Shown piece by piece: positions 1 through 8,048 of a stretch of 64,000 nt of DNA. Source of the DNA: DAIOEK01 sp964648485 (GTDB lineage Bacteria; Chloroflexota; Anaerolineae; Anaerolineales; Anaerolineaceae); NCBI GenBank assembly GCA_964648485.1, contig CAZYOF010000011.1, forward strand, positions 58,554 through 122,553, read 5' to 3'. A program made the position numbers and the translations under genes. The notes under the pieces were generated by a model that saw only the letters and a program-made list of their open reading frames with translations, made no database searches and was not told the origin of the DNA. Every line of letters starts with the position of its first letter. Within the stretch, counting starts at the first letter, position 1.

Positions 1-165
1 CATTCTGGCAACTCGTTCCGGAGTCCTTTTCAAACCATCGCGATCGGGATCTTCCCCGAAAGCTTTAAGCATTTGCAAAACTGAGGATTCAAGATCTTTT
101 CTCTGAATACCATCATCTTGAAATAACTCGGCAGTTTTAAGAATTTGTTCCTCATCAATATTCAT
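1..165 (-). CDS. folE: GTP cyclohydrolase I, N-terminal fragment (cut by window edge)
   Basis: The first 55 codons of a minus-strand gene that runs off the left edge. The encoded start (MNIDEEQILKTAELF) leads into the family-typical stretch MLKAFGEDPDRDGL followed by KRTPERVARM, which is the conserved N-terminal helix region of FolE. FolE converts GTP to 7,8-dihydroneopterin triphosphate, the first step of folate/pterin synthesis. The zinc and catalytic residues lie beyond the window. The ATG at 163-165 is preceded on the minus strand by an AGGGGAG ribosome site. It lies 29 nt downstream of hpf on the same strand, so cotranscription is likely. The piece is short but the motif match is specific. 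Confidence 0.85.
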   Translation of the reverse strand, partial: MNIDEEQILKTAELFQDDGIQRKDLESSVLQMLKAFGEDPDRDGLKRTPERVARM

Positions 166-194
166 GTTTTCTTTCACTCCCCTTAAGTTTTCAG

Positions 195-755
195 TTATGC
201 AATTTCAGGCGAAATTATTCCGTAAGTACCATCTCGTCGGCGGTAGAGCACATTAATTGCATTTGTTGTCACATTGTAAAAGACAAAGAAATCTTCATGC
301 CCGAGCAGACGCATTTGTTCAATCGCCTCTGCTTCATCCATTGGAATTAAATGGAATGTTTTTCTTCTGACAATGACAGGTGTGGGAGTATCATCTGTTT
401 CCACTGGTTCAGCAGAGATATCCGCGAATGATTTTCCATCACCCCGCCCGATTGATTTCTTTCCCTTGTAGCGCTCGATCTGACGCTGCATCTTATCCAT
501 CGATGAATCAAATGCAGCAAATAAATCATCTGCTCTTTCTTCGGTTCGAAGGATAAAACCTTTTCCCCTCAGAGTAATTTGTGCTACATGTCTGTCTGAA
601 GCGCTTCGGGCAGATTTATTGAAGCTGATATCTACCCTCGTTTCATCCAGATCAGGAAGCAAACGATCAAATTTAACTACTTTCTTACTGATGTATTCAT
701 TTATCCGATCCGTGACTTCCATGTTTTTACCAATTAAATTCATTTTTATGCTCAT
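195..755 (-). CDS. hpf: Ribosome hibernation promoting factor, long form
   Basis: A 186-residue protein. Residues 1-105 match the S30AE/YfiA fold (start MSIKMNLIGKNMEVTDRI, then a basic helix DKMQRQIERYKGKK), and residues about 125-186 form the C-terminal dimerisation domain of long HPF (VVRRKTFHLIPMDEAEA, then EDFFVFYNVTTNAINVLYRR). Long HPF binds the small subunit near the decoding centre and pairs 70S ribosomes into inactive 100S dimers in stationary phase. The length fits the long form (180-190 aa). The ATG is preceded by AGGAGG with 5 nt spacing. It sits between comF and folE on the same strand. Assignment is firm; its growth-phase regulation is inferred from the family. Confidence 0.95.
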   Translation of the reverse strand: MSIKMNLIGKNMEVTDRINEYISKKVVKFDRLLPDLDETRVDISFNKSARSASDRHVAQITLRGKGFILRTEERADDLFAAFDSSMDKMQRQIERYKGKKSIGRGDGKSFADISAEPVETDDTPTPVIVRRKTFHLIPMDEAEAIEQMRLLGHEDFFVFYNVTTNAINVLYRRRDGTYGIISPEIA

Positions 756-814
756 CGGATCCTCCTGTTTATTTATTAAATCAATTTTCTATGATTTTCC
801 AAAAACATTCAAGT

Positions 815-1537
815 CTATATATCATGCAATATTGCTCGTGCTATCGAAAGCCCGAATACAGCCTCAGCACCTCCTTCCAAAATAGTTCTGGCACACTCAT
901 TGATTGTTGATCCTGTTGTAATAACGTCATCAATGATTAATACACTTTGCCCCTTCCAGACCTCTGGCTTCGCGGAAAATGCATCCGACATATTGCGTGA
1001 TCTTTCTTCAGCAGATAAATGTACCTGGCTTTCTGTTGCCTTTTTCCTGATGAGTGACTTTGAATCATATTTAACACCCATCCGTTCTGCCAGTGGATGT
1101 GCTAGAAGGGCAGCCTGGTTATATCCCCGTTCTTTTTGCCGAACCATGCTTAATGGAACTGGAACAATAAGGTCAATATCCCATTTTTCCTTCTTGAGTT
1201 TTTTCGCCAGCATTTCTGATAGGGTAAAACCAAGTGCAAGATTATCTTGATATTTCAAAGCGTGAATGGCTTCTTTCAAAGGTCCTTGGTACACACCACA
1301 CGATCTGATTTTTGTATATTGTGGATTGTGTTTATCACAACCCGGGCATTTACCCGATTCGTATGTTCCCGGATACCCGCAACGATCACAGATATTATCT
1401 ATTATTTCTTGAATACTCTTCTGACACGCTGTACACCAAATCTCCCCCGGCGATCCACATCCAGCGCAAACAGGTGGATAAATCCAATCCACAGCCTGCC
1501 AGAAGTATCTATATGCGTATATGGCGGGTCGAAGCAT
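815..1537 (-). CDS. comF: ComF family phosphoribosyltransferase-like protein
   Basis: A 240-residue ComF-type protein. The N-terminus carries a four-cysteine-pair zinc-ribbon region (VCAGCG, WCTACQ, CDRCG, CPGC). The C-terminal half is a type I phosphoribosyltransferase fold with the PRPP-binding loop VLIIDDVITTGST near residue 200, preceded by the conserved QKERGYNQA segment. In naturally transformable bacteria ComF works with the ComFA helicase in the uptake of single-stranded DNA. No other competence gene of that type is adjacent, so a role in uptake is inference. It starts 32 nt after the end of tadC on the same strand and may be the tail of the pilus operon. Full length for the family. 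Confidence 0.9.
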   Translation of the reverse strand: MLRPAIYAYRYFWQAVDWIYPPVCAGCGSPGEIWCTACQKSIQEIIDNICDRCGYPGTYESGKCPGCDKHNPQYTKIRSCGVYQGPLKEAIHALKYQDNLALGFTLSEMLAKKLKKEKWDIDLIVPVPLSMVRQKERGYNQAALLAHPLAERMGVKYDSKSLIRKKATESQVHLSAEERSRNMSDAFSAKPEVWKGQSVLIIDDVITTGSTINECARTILEGGAEAVFGLSIARAILHDI

Positions 1538-1569
1538 TCGCCCACCTTTCTAAAGAGGTTCTTTTTTAT

Positions 1570-2514
1570 TTATTTAAACATATCACCGAGTGCCGAGTGG
1601 AAAAGGCGTAGTGCAGCTGGTGTTAGTAGAACAATCATCAGGCTCGGGAAAATTAAACCAGCCATTGGAATTAACATCTTAATAGGTGCCTTATGTGCTT
1701 CTTCTTCAGCCATCTGCCGCCTCTTAATACGCATTTGGTCAGATTGTATCCTTAATACCTTTGCCATGCTTACACCAAGCTGTTCACTCTGGATAACCGC
1801 GGCAACGAAACTGGTCATTTCAGGAATCCCGATCCGGTCTGACATATCACGCAGAGCTTCTCTTCGTAGTTTTCCCAGCTGAATTTCACGGATAACTCTG
1901 CCGAAGGCGAGGGATATTTCATTTTCCCATTTTTCACTTACTTTTGCCATGGCAGCATCAAAGCCCAATCCAGCTTCCACGCAAATAGTCAACAGGTCTA
2001 GTGCATCAGGCATACCGCGTCTGACATCTTTTTGTCGACGAGCGATTTTGCTCGAAAGCCACATCTGTGGAAAATAAAACCCAAGGATGGTGAAACCGCC
2101 AACCAATAGCATAATCCTTCCGAGTGGCCAGTTGGTAGATGCAACAGTAAAAACCAGGATGAGCAAACCACCAAAAACAGCTGCTACACCAAACTGAAGC
2201 ACCAGGATCATAGAAGGTTCCATTCTCCCTGGATTTCCCGCCAACTCCAGCTTCTTTTGGGTGCTCTGCAAAGCATTCTGTGGAGTAAACTTGGCAGCGA
2301 TCTCACCCATTTTACGGGCGAGCGGATAGATAATTCGTTCAGTAAACGGCTGTGAAAGCTCGATTTCTTCCAGGTTAACAGGACCTTCAAAGGTACTGAA
2401 TTCTGCCAGACGCTTTTGCAATACATCTTCAGCATCCGGCATTCTCACACCGATAATGATCAAAATTACCGCACCAATCAATACAATTCCAGCTAAAACT
2501 AAAAGTGCAATCAT
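1570..2514 (-). CDS. tadC: Tad pilus inner-membrane platform protein TadC (T2SS-F family)
   Basis: A 314-residue protein with an N-terminal membrane segment (residues about 3-24), two central hydrophobic segments (about 110-150), the T2SSF domain with the conserved ALDLLTICVEAGLGFDAAMA stretch, and a C-terminal hydrophobic helix pair around FPSLMIVLL. TadB and TadC form the polytopic platform on which the TadA ATPase acts to build Flp pili. It follows tadB by 21 nt, the usual Tad order. Assignment to TadC rather than TadB rests on gene order and on the AGLGFD motif. No defects seen. Confidence 0.92.
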   Translation of the reverse strand: MIALLVLAGIVLIGAVILIIIGVRMPDAEDVLQKRLAEFSTFEGPVNLEEIELSQPFTERIIYPLARKMGEIAAKFTPQNALQSTQKKLELAGNPGRMEPSMILVLQFGVAAVFGGLLILVFTVASTNWPLGRIMLLVGGFTILGFYFPQMWLSSKIARRQKDVRRGMPDALDLLTICVEAGLGFDAAMAKVSEKWENEISLAFGRVIREIQLGKLRREALRDMSDRIGIPEMTSFVAAVIQSEQLGVSMAKVLRIQSDQMRIKRRQMAEEEAHKAPIKMLIPMAGLIFPSLMIVLLTPAALRLFHSALGDMFK

Positions 2515-2535
2515 GGATGCTACCTCCGATTCACC

Positions 2536-3507
2536 TTATACCTCAACATCACCGATCTTATTCATTGCAACATAACCCATGCCAATCATCAATCCACCAA
2601 CGCCCAGAGCGATGTAACCGCAGGGAACAGATTCGGGGCGGAAAAACTCCATCATATATTCACGATTCAAGAGATAAAGAATGCCAATAACAAATAATGG
2701 CATCATAGAAAGAAAACGTCCTGAATACATAACCTGTGAAGTAAGAACTCGAATTTCGCCTTTAATTCTTACACGTTCACGAATTGTATGTGAAATTGTA
2801 TCAAGAATTTCCGCCAGATTACCGCCTACCTCACGTTGAACATTCATGGCAGTGATAACCAGATCAAGATCGTCACTGGGTATACGGCGTAAAAGATTAT
2901 CCAGCGCCCGCTCTGTTGGCACACCCAATGAGATTTCCTGAACAACACGGCGGAATTCATCCGCGATAGGATTGGGCATCTCACGGCTGACAGCTTCCAT
3001 GGCTTGCAAGTTGGAATAACCTGCCCGTAAACCATTGACCATCAGGTTCAACATATCTGCCAGCTGATTATCAAATCTCACCAGACGTTTTGATTGTTCT
3101 CTTTTCACATAAATTCTTGGAAGATATGCGCCAAAGACCGCTCCGACAACAGCCATTAAGATGGATTGCGAGCCTATGAAATAGCCCACCACAGCCGTTG
3201 CAAAGGAAGCTATCACCATGACGGCAATATACTCACCAGGTTTAAACTTCAAGTCAGCCCGGGCTAATTCTTTAGCAATCCGTTCGCCCATGGTTGATTT
3301 CTCAACCTGTTTTGTCAGCCAGTCAGTTAATGGTGATTGTTTTACTGCTTCTTCGGTTTGGGCATAATGCGCTTCATCTTCGATATATCTTCCGAGACGC
3401 TCTTCAACAAGTGTTCGCTCACTCGATACAGAGATGATAATTCCCATGATGAGTAAAATGAAGGCAATTGCACTTCCAACAATCAGTATCAGGGTTAGAC
3501 CTGTCAT
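2536..3507 (-). CDS. tadB: Tad pilus inner-membrane platform protein TadB (T2SS-F family)
   Basis: A 323-residue protein with an N-terminal transmembrane helix (residues 5-25), a pair of hydrophobic segments around 90-130, and the T2SSF domain (QLADMLNLMVNGLRAGYSN, then the VQREVGGNLAEILD signature near residue 230), ending with two more membrane helices. With TadC it forms the membrane platform for Flp pilus extrusion. It is 45 nt downstream of tadA and 21 nt upstream of tadC in one minus-strand operon. The VGGNLAEILD motif, shared by TadB/PilC proteins, gives good certainty. Confidence 0.93.
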   Translation of the reverse strand: MTGLTLILIVGSAIAFILLIMGIIISVSSERTLVEERLGRYIEDEAHYAQTEEAVKQSPLTDWLTKQVEKSTMGERIAKELARADLKFKPGEYIAVMVIASFATAVVGYFIGSQSILMAVVGAVFGAYLPRIYVKREQSKRLVRFDNQLADMLNLMVNGLRAGYSNLQAMEAVSREMPNPIADEFRRVVQEISLGVPTERALDNLLRRIPSDDLDLVITAMNVQREVGGNLAEILDTISHTIRERVRIKGEIRVLTSQVMYSGRFLSMMPLFVIGILYLLNREYMMEFFRPESVPCGYIALGVGGLMIGMGYVAMNKIGDVEV

Positions 3508-3552
3508 AAGCTTATCCTTTGTAAATCGAATTCGTTGATAGCCATGATCCTT

Positions 3553-4959
3553 CTATTTACGCATATTTGTACCAATACCAAAGATTTGTGGTGGTAGACG
3601 AATGCCTGATGCTTCAATCTTTTCCATGAATTTCGGTCGTAAACCGGTTGGTTTCAATCTACCCACCACTTTCCCATTTTCATAACCCTGTAAATCAAAA
3701 GCGAAAATATCCATCGTTGTAATCACATCACCTTCCATACCAGAAACTTCGGTGATGCTTGTAATTTTACGGGTACCATCTCGCATACGGTCCTGATGGA
3801 TAACTAAATCAATAGCAGATGATATCTGCTCTCGAATAGCCCGAACTGGTAGATCCATACCAGCCATCAACACCATCGTTTCCAAACGGGATAAGGTATC
3901 ACGCGGACTGTTTGAGTGCGCCGTGGTCATGGAACCATCATGACCGGTATTCATCGCCTGGAGCATGTCCAGCGCCGCTTCATCACGAATCTCACCTACG
4001 ACAATCCGGTCAGGGCGCATTCGGAGGGCATTAATCACCAATTGACGGATGGTTACTTCACCTTTTCCTTCAATGTTTTGCGGGCGTGATTCCAGGGTAA
4101 CCACGTGCTCCTGTCTTAATTGAAGCTCGGCTGCGTTTTCAATGGTAACAATACGTTCATCCCCCGGAATGAAACCGGAAAGAATGTTTAATAATGTTGT
4201 TTTACCCGAACCGGTACCGCCTGAAATGACTACATTCAACCTTGATTCAACGCAGGCTTTTAGAAAAACCATGCATTCCTGTGTGGAAGACCCATACTGG
4301 ATAAGTTGGTCAACTGTAATTGGATTCTTGGAAAATTTTCGGATGGTCAACACCGGACCCACCAGTGAGATGGGTGGAATGACTGCATTCACACGGGAAC
4401 CATCAGGTAAGCGGGCGTCCACATATGGGCTGGATTCATCCACACGCCTGCCAAGTGGTGCCACAATACGATCTATGATGCGCATCACATGGTCATTAGA
4501 TTCAAATGCACTCGGTTCGCGCGTAATCTTTCCCGCTCGTTCAATATAGAGTTTACTCGCGCCGTTTACCATGATTTCTGTTATGGTGGCATCTTCCAGA
4601 AGTCGCTGGAGTGGTCCAAAACCAAGAATTTCTGCACTGATCTGCTCAAACAGCCGGCTTTTCTCTTGCCGCCCTAAAATAATATTCTCTTCAACCAGAA
4701 TCTGTTCAAACAAAGTCCAAATCGTCTTCTTGACTTCGTCAACTTTGCTTACATCCGTAGTTGGATCCATTTCAGCCAGGAGTTTATTCTGAACCCTGGT
4801 TTTGAGATCCATTAAAGTATCCTGCGCACCTGAAGGTACGAAGGGTGATACCCATTTTTGTTGTAGCGGTGAAGTTGGGGTCTTAGGTGCTTGCGGATTT
4901 TGTCCATCTCCACTGGGAAGGCTACCTGATCCGCTGCCGATTCTCGATAGTAATGACAT
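3553..4959 (-). CDS. tadA: Tad pilus secretion ATPase TadA/CpaF
   Basis: A 468-residue member of the type II/IV secretion ATPase family. Residues 1-50 are a low-complexity Gly/Pro/Ser-rich leader; residues 85-245 form the N-terminal domain; Walker A is GGTGSGKTT at 247-255. Further on are the Asp box/Walker B region (MRPDRIVVGEIRDEAALDML) and the His box (GHDGSMTTAHSN). TadA hydrolyses ATP at the cytoplasmic face to drive assembly of Flp pili through TadB/TadC. It follows the tadZ gene by 23 nt. All catalytic motifs are intact and length matches CpaF-type enzymes. Confidence 0.96.
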   Translation of the reverse strand: MSLLSRIGSGSGSLPSGDGQNPQAPKTPTSPLQQKWVSPFVPSGAQDTLMDLKTRVQNKLLAEMDPTTDVSKVDEVKKTIWTLFEQILVEENIILGRQEKSRLFEQISAEILGFGPLQRLLEDATITEIMVNGASKLYIERAGKITREPSAFESNDHVMRIIDRIVAPLGRRVDESSPYVDARLPDGSRVNAVIPPISLVGPVLTIRKFSKNPITVDQLIQYGSSTQECMVFLKACVESRLNVVISGGTGSGKTTLLNILSGFIPGDERIVTIENAAELQLRQEHVVTLESRPQNIEGKGEVTIRQLVINALRMRPDRIVVGEIRDEAALDMLQAMNTGHDGSMTTAHSNSPRDTLSRLETMVLMAGMDLPVRAIREQISSAIDLVIHQDRMRDGTRKITSITEVSGMEGDVITTMDIFAFDLQGYENGKVVGRLKPTGLRPKFMEKIEASGIRLPPQIFGIGTNMRK

Positions 4960-4982
4960 TTTTTTACAACTCCGCTCTCGTA

Positions 4983-6215
4983 TTAATACTTACCAACGGT
5001 TTTTTCTATTTCCGCATTTTCAAGTTTTTTCAACTTCTCTTTAACAATATCGGCAAGTAACTGCATACTTTTACCTATTGGTTGGGCTTTATTATCAATC
5101 ATAAAAGGAACACCGGTATTAATGGAATTTAAGACAATGCGTTCTTCGAATGGAATAATGGCATTGATCTCCTGTTTTAAGCTCTCTCCAATCTTTTCCG
5201 GTAAGAGGGCAATCCTTTTATCATACTTATTCATTATGAATATAACACGCTGGCGTCCGATTTGGAATTGGTCAACAAGGGTCAGGAATGTCTTTGCATT
5301 CTTGATGGCCGGTATTTCCTGGGTGGTGATAAGGAGCAAGGTGTCGCAAACTTCAATCGCATCTAATACGGTCTCGGTCAGATGTGATTCGGTATCAATG
5401 ACAATGTAATCGTAAATAGATCTTAAATAATTGATGACCTGCTTAAATTCACCTGGTTTGATTGCCTCTGCCATTTCAGGTCTGGGGGGTGCAGCCAAAA
5501 TGTGGATACCCGATTTATTGGATATGATCACATCTGCAACCACATCTGGATCTAATTCAGCTGAACGGGGTGTGAGATCGATCAGTGAATTTCGAGCTTG
5601 TTCATTGTTGAAAACTGCTACATCACCATATTGTAAATAAGCATCTACCAGTAACACTTTTGTGTCACCGGTCATCAATGCCTGCCCGAGATTCACAGTC
5701 ATCGTTGTGGTCCCAACCCCGCCTTTGGGGCTGTAAACCGTAATCACTTTACCATGGGTTAATCCATGCCCTGATTTTCCGGTAGGAGTGGTCTGGAATT
5801 GTGCGCTTAGGTTAATCCGCGCCTGTTCCTCCTGCCCCATCTTGCCAACGGTCTGGATGGTATTGATGAGTTCATCAATCTGCGGTGGTTTTTCCAGGAA
5901 ATTCCTGGCACCAACCAGCATTGCTTTTTGCATGTACTTCGGATCATACTGAACCGATAAAATGACAATCTGGGTGAAGGGTAGTTTTCGACGGATTGCC
6001 TCTGTTGCCGCAATTCCATCCATATCAGGCATGTTGATATCCATCAACACAACATGGGGTTGGGTTTCAGTCGCGAGCTCGATACCCTCAAGACCGGTGC
6101 GCGCAGCACCGACAACCTCTACATTACTTTCAAACTGCAGAAGTTTGCGGATGTTTTCTCTTGTTTCAGAATTATCATCAACGATGAGAACTCTGATTTT
6201 CTCTTGTTCCGCCAT
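4983..6215 (-). CDS. tadZ: TadZ/CpaE-like pilus localisation protein with intact receiver domain
   Basis: A 410-residue two-domain protein. Residues 1-125 are a CheY-type receiver domain with the acidic pair D13-D14, phosphoacceptor D59 (LMDINMPDMDG), S87 and K109. After a linker (about 125-155) comes a MinD/ParA-like ATPase domain with deviant Walker A KGGVGTT at 164-170 and the LLVDAYLQYGD segment. TadZ/CpaE proteins place the Tad machinery in the cell. In many homologues the receiver-like domain is degenerate; here every phosphorylation residue is present. No histidine kinase is adjacent. It lies between cpaB and tadA in the pilus operon. Confidence 0.92.
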   Translation of the reverse strand: MAEQEKIRVLIVDDNSETRENIRKLLQFESNVEVVGAARTGLEGIELATETQPHVVLMDINMPDMDGIAATEAIRRKLPFTQIVILSVQYDPKYMQKAMLVGARNFLEKPPQIDELINTIQTVGKMGQEEQARINLSAQFQTTPTGKSGHGLTHGKVITVYSPKGGVGTTTMTVNLGQALMTGDTKVLLVDAYLQYGDVAVFNNEQARNSLIDLTPRSAELDPDVVADVIISNKSGIHILAAPPRPEMAEAIKPGEFKQVINYLRSIYDYIVIDTESHLTETVLDAIEVCDTLLLITTQEIPAIKNAKTFLTLVDQFQIGRQRVIFIMNKYDKRIALLPEKIGESLKQEINAIIPFEERIVLNSINTGVPFMIDNKAQPIGKSMQLLADIVKEKLKKLENAEIEKTVGKY

Positions 6216-6257
6216 TACTACTCTCCAATAATTACACCATAATGATTAGATAGGGTG

Positions 6258-6280
6258 TAAGCCTGTAACTTACAGGCTTA
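6258..6280. repeat. Perfect 23-nt palindrome between cpaB and tadZ
   Basis: TAAGCCTGTAA, one central C, then TTACAGGCTTA: 11-bp perfect arms. It sits in the 105-nt spacer between the end of cpaB and the start of tadZ, inside the pilus operon on the transcribed (minus) strand. No T-run follows on either strand, so it is not a standard intrinsic terminator. It could act as an mRNA processing or stabilising hairpin, or as an operator. Function unknown. Confidence 0.6.
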
Positions 6281-6320
6281 CTATTCCCCATATTTTTTCC
6301 TTAGATCTGCTCCCCGATGA

Positions 6321-7406
6321 TTATCTCGGAGCAGGTTGCGCTTCTTCCAGCCCTGATGGAAGGGTTAATTCTGTCTTCGCCGGCTGTAAACCGTATGGTT
6401 GTTTCGCCGGTAAAGGTATCGAATAGCTATCCATCGTGTACTGAAGGGTAACTGCATCTGTCTTCACTCTTTGTTCATCGCCTGCGCCGCGTAAAGCGAG
6501 GGTCATTTGTGCACCGGAGTACATCAAATAATTCAGAGTAACAGCGTCTTGAGGTGTAACAATGAGCGTAACAATCTTGGGTTTGGCTTTGGTGGTAGGC
6601 TGCTGGTTTGGTGCAGGGGTTGGCGTCGCCTGTGCCTGCGCGGTTACAGTGGGCTGCATTGCAGTTTCACCCACCTCAAGAATGGTAACATCCTGCAGAA
6701 TTGTTTGTGAAACAATTCGGGGGCGTTGGTTTTCAGATGGCTGTAAATAGATCGGTTGGGCGAGGGTCTCGTCCTGCTCTGCATAACCGCGTTTCGCGCC
6801 TTCGCCCATGGTGGTTGCAAATGCAACATTTGCCGGCATCTCAAGCGTTCCAGGAGGTAGCACAACATTGGCGAAAAGATTAGGCAGTATGGTCTGGAAA
6901 TTCGGATCCATATCGACGAACATCATGGTCGCAATCACATTCACATGATCACCGGGTTGAGGAGCGTATCCCACACTTGCTATGGAATTAAGCATCGGTA
7001 TCGCAACAGCAACCATCCCATCTGGAATCTTGAATGCCGAAAGTGAGCCTTCTGCAGAATCCATCACCATGCTGCTGGTAATCGGAACCCTGGCATCCAA
7101 ATCCATTTTTGCTCTTTTTCCAACAAGATCAGTGATGTTGCTGTAAAAAACACCGGGCACCATGAGCTTTTTAGGATATGGAACGGTTGTCAGTTGCTCT
7201 GCGGTCAGGGCTGTTCCATAAGGTATCGCCTGCACACTCATCACAATCTCCCCCATATCCTCGGCCGGAGCAGGAGTGGCTGCAGGTGATTGTGCCCGTT
7301 GCGTTTGTGGACGAACCACGAGCAGGTAAAGTGCGGCAACTCCCAGGATAAGAATTAAAGCGATAAAGATAAATATTCGTCCTCGTCGCTTGGTACTTTG
7401 AGCCAT
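6321..7406 (-). CDS. cpaB: Flp pilus assembly protein CpaB/RcpC
   Basis: A 361-residue protein: short basic N-terminus (KRRGR), one transmembrane helix (residues 11-30), a SAF domain (VQAIPYGTALTAEQLTTVPY, then LDARVPITSSMV), and an RcpC-type domain (APQPGDHVNVIATMMF). A Pro/Gln/Thr-rich linker lies around residues 245-275. CpaB/RcpC is an extracytoplasmic Tad component often thought to contact the cell wall or outer-membrane channel. No secretin gene is visible, which would fit a monoderm envelope. It follows the pilin gene, separated by about 200 nt that include a hairpin. Confidence 0.92.
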   Translation of the reverse strand: MAQSTKRRGRIFIFIALILILGVAALYLLVVRPQTQRAQSPAATPAPAEDMGEIVMSVQAIPYGTALTAEQLTTVPYPKKLMVPGVFYSNITDLVGKRAKMDLDARVPITSSMVMDSAEGSLSAFKIPDGMVAVAIPMLNSIASVGYAPQPGDHVNVIATMMFVDMDPNFQTILPNLFANVVLPPGTLEMPANVAFATTMGEGAKRGYAEQDETLAQPIYLQPSENQRPRIVSQTILQDVTILEVGETAMQPTVTAQAQATPTPAPNQQPTTKAKPKIVTLIVTPQDAVTLNYLMYSGAQMTLALRGAGDEQRVKTDAVTLQYTMDSYSIPLPAKQPYGLQPAKTELTLPSGLEEAQPAPR

Positions 7407-7537
7407 AAAAGCCTCCCATCTCCTGTCAAGGTAAATACTACTTATGCTATCATATCCAAACTGCCTTAAAAGTCAAGCAAACTACTTTTCCAGACTTGAA
7501 TACTAGATGCAAGCATCTTGCCAGAGAATTATATCCT

Positions 7538-7567
7538 GAAATTGAAAGACCCTGTCTACTGACAGGG
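7538..7567 (-). terminator. Hairpin after the pilin gene, possible attenuator
   Basis: On the minus strand CCCTGTC-AGTA-GACAGGG (7550-7567) is followed by TCTTTCAATTTC, a poor U-tract. It lies about 45 nt past the flp stop and before cpaB. Pilin genes usually need far more product than assembly genes, so a leaky terminator here could lower readthrough into cpaB. Hairpin is seen; the attenuation role is inference. Confidence 0.55.
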
Positions 7568-7610
7568 CCCTTCTGGTATGGCTTACCCGAAGGTAGCCAT
7601 TTCTGTCCAA

Positions 7611-7757
7611 TTAGATGGAGCCGACGATATTGCTGAAGATGTTACCAATGGCGGGACCTAACAGGGCAAGAATAACAATAACTACTACTGCAACTAAAAC
7701 GAGGATCAAAGCATACTCAACAAGGCCCTGGCCTTTTTCATCACGTGCGATCATCAT
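7611..7757 (-). CDS. flp: Flp-type class IVb major pilin
   Basis: A 48-residue prepilin. The ATG-ATG pair at 7752-7757 is preceded by GGAAGGAGG with about 8 nt spacing, so the longer upstream reading is rejected. The leader MMIARDEKG ends in the expected Gly (residue 9); the mature protein would begin QGLVEYALIL, with the conserved Glu at +5 and Tyr at +6 of Flp pilins, followed by one hydrophobic helix and a very short tail. It is processed by a prepilin peptidase (TadV), which is not in the window, and forms the pilus filament. First gene of the tad operon, with its own promoter. Confidence 0.93.
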   Translation of the reverse strand: MMIARDEKGQGLVEYALILVLVAVVVIVILALLGPAIGNIFSNIVGSI

Positions 7758-7806
7758 GTGTTTAACCTCCTTCCCACTGAATTTTGTAGAAAAATGATCT
7801 AATCTG

Positions 7807-7834
7807 ATTATATGGAAATCAGGCAAGAATGCAA
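7807..7834 (-). promoter_or_regulatory. Predicted promoter of flp/tad operon
   Basis: On the minus strand TTGCAT (7834-7829), 16-nt spacer, TATAAT (7812-7807). This predicts a start near 7800 and a leader of about 43 nt ending in the strong GGAAGGAGG ribosome site of flp. Consensus match by eye only. Confidence 0.6.
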
Positions 7835-7951
7835 TAAACAATTCTTACAGAAACCTTACAGAAAACTATTCTTATTTATTCCATTTTTTATAATCCGTCA
7901 GATAGATCACTCGCCACCCAATGAAACCAAATTATACACTCTCCGTATATA

Positions 7952-7980
7952 TTGTGAGTTGATTAATTACACCATATAAT
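7952..7980 (+). promoter_or_regulatory. Predicted promoter of the 8049 gene / SPFH operon
   Basis: TTGTGA (7952-7957), 17-nt spacer, TATAAT (7975-7980). It predicts a start near 7987 and a leader of about 60 nt ending in the ribosome site GAGGAGG before the ATG at 8049. The TATAAT match is perfect and the -35 is partial. Confidence 0.6.
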
Positions 7981-8048
7981 TAGGTAGTAATTCTCAATAG
8001 AGCTGATATGGTGCAATTAGATTGCCAGTGTATACCTGAGGAGGAAAA

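Noticed and set aside
7758..7841. N-terminal extension of the Flp pilin
   Set aside because: The ribosome site and class IVb leader place the start at 7757; the extension covers the leader and promoter region.
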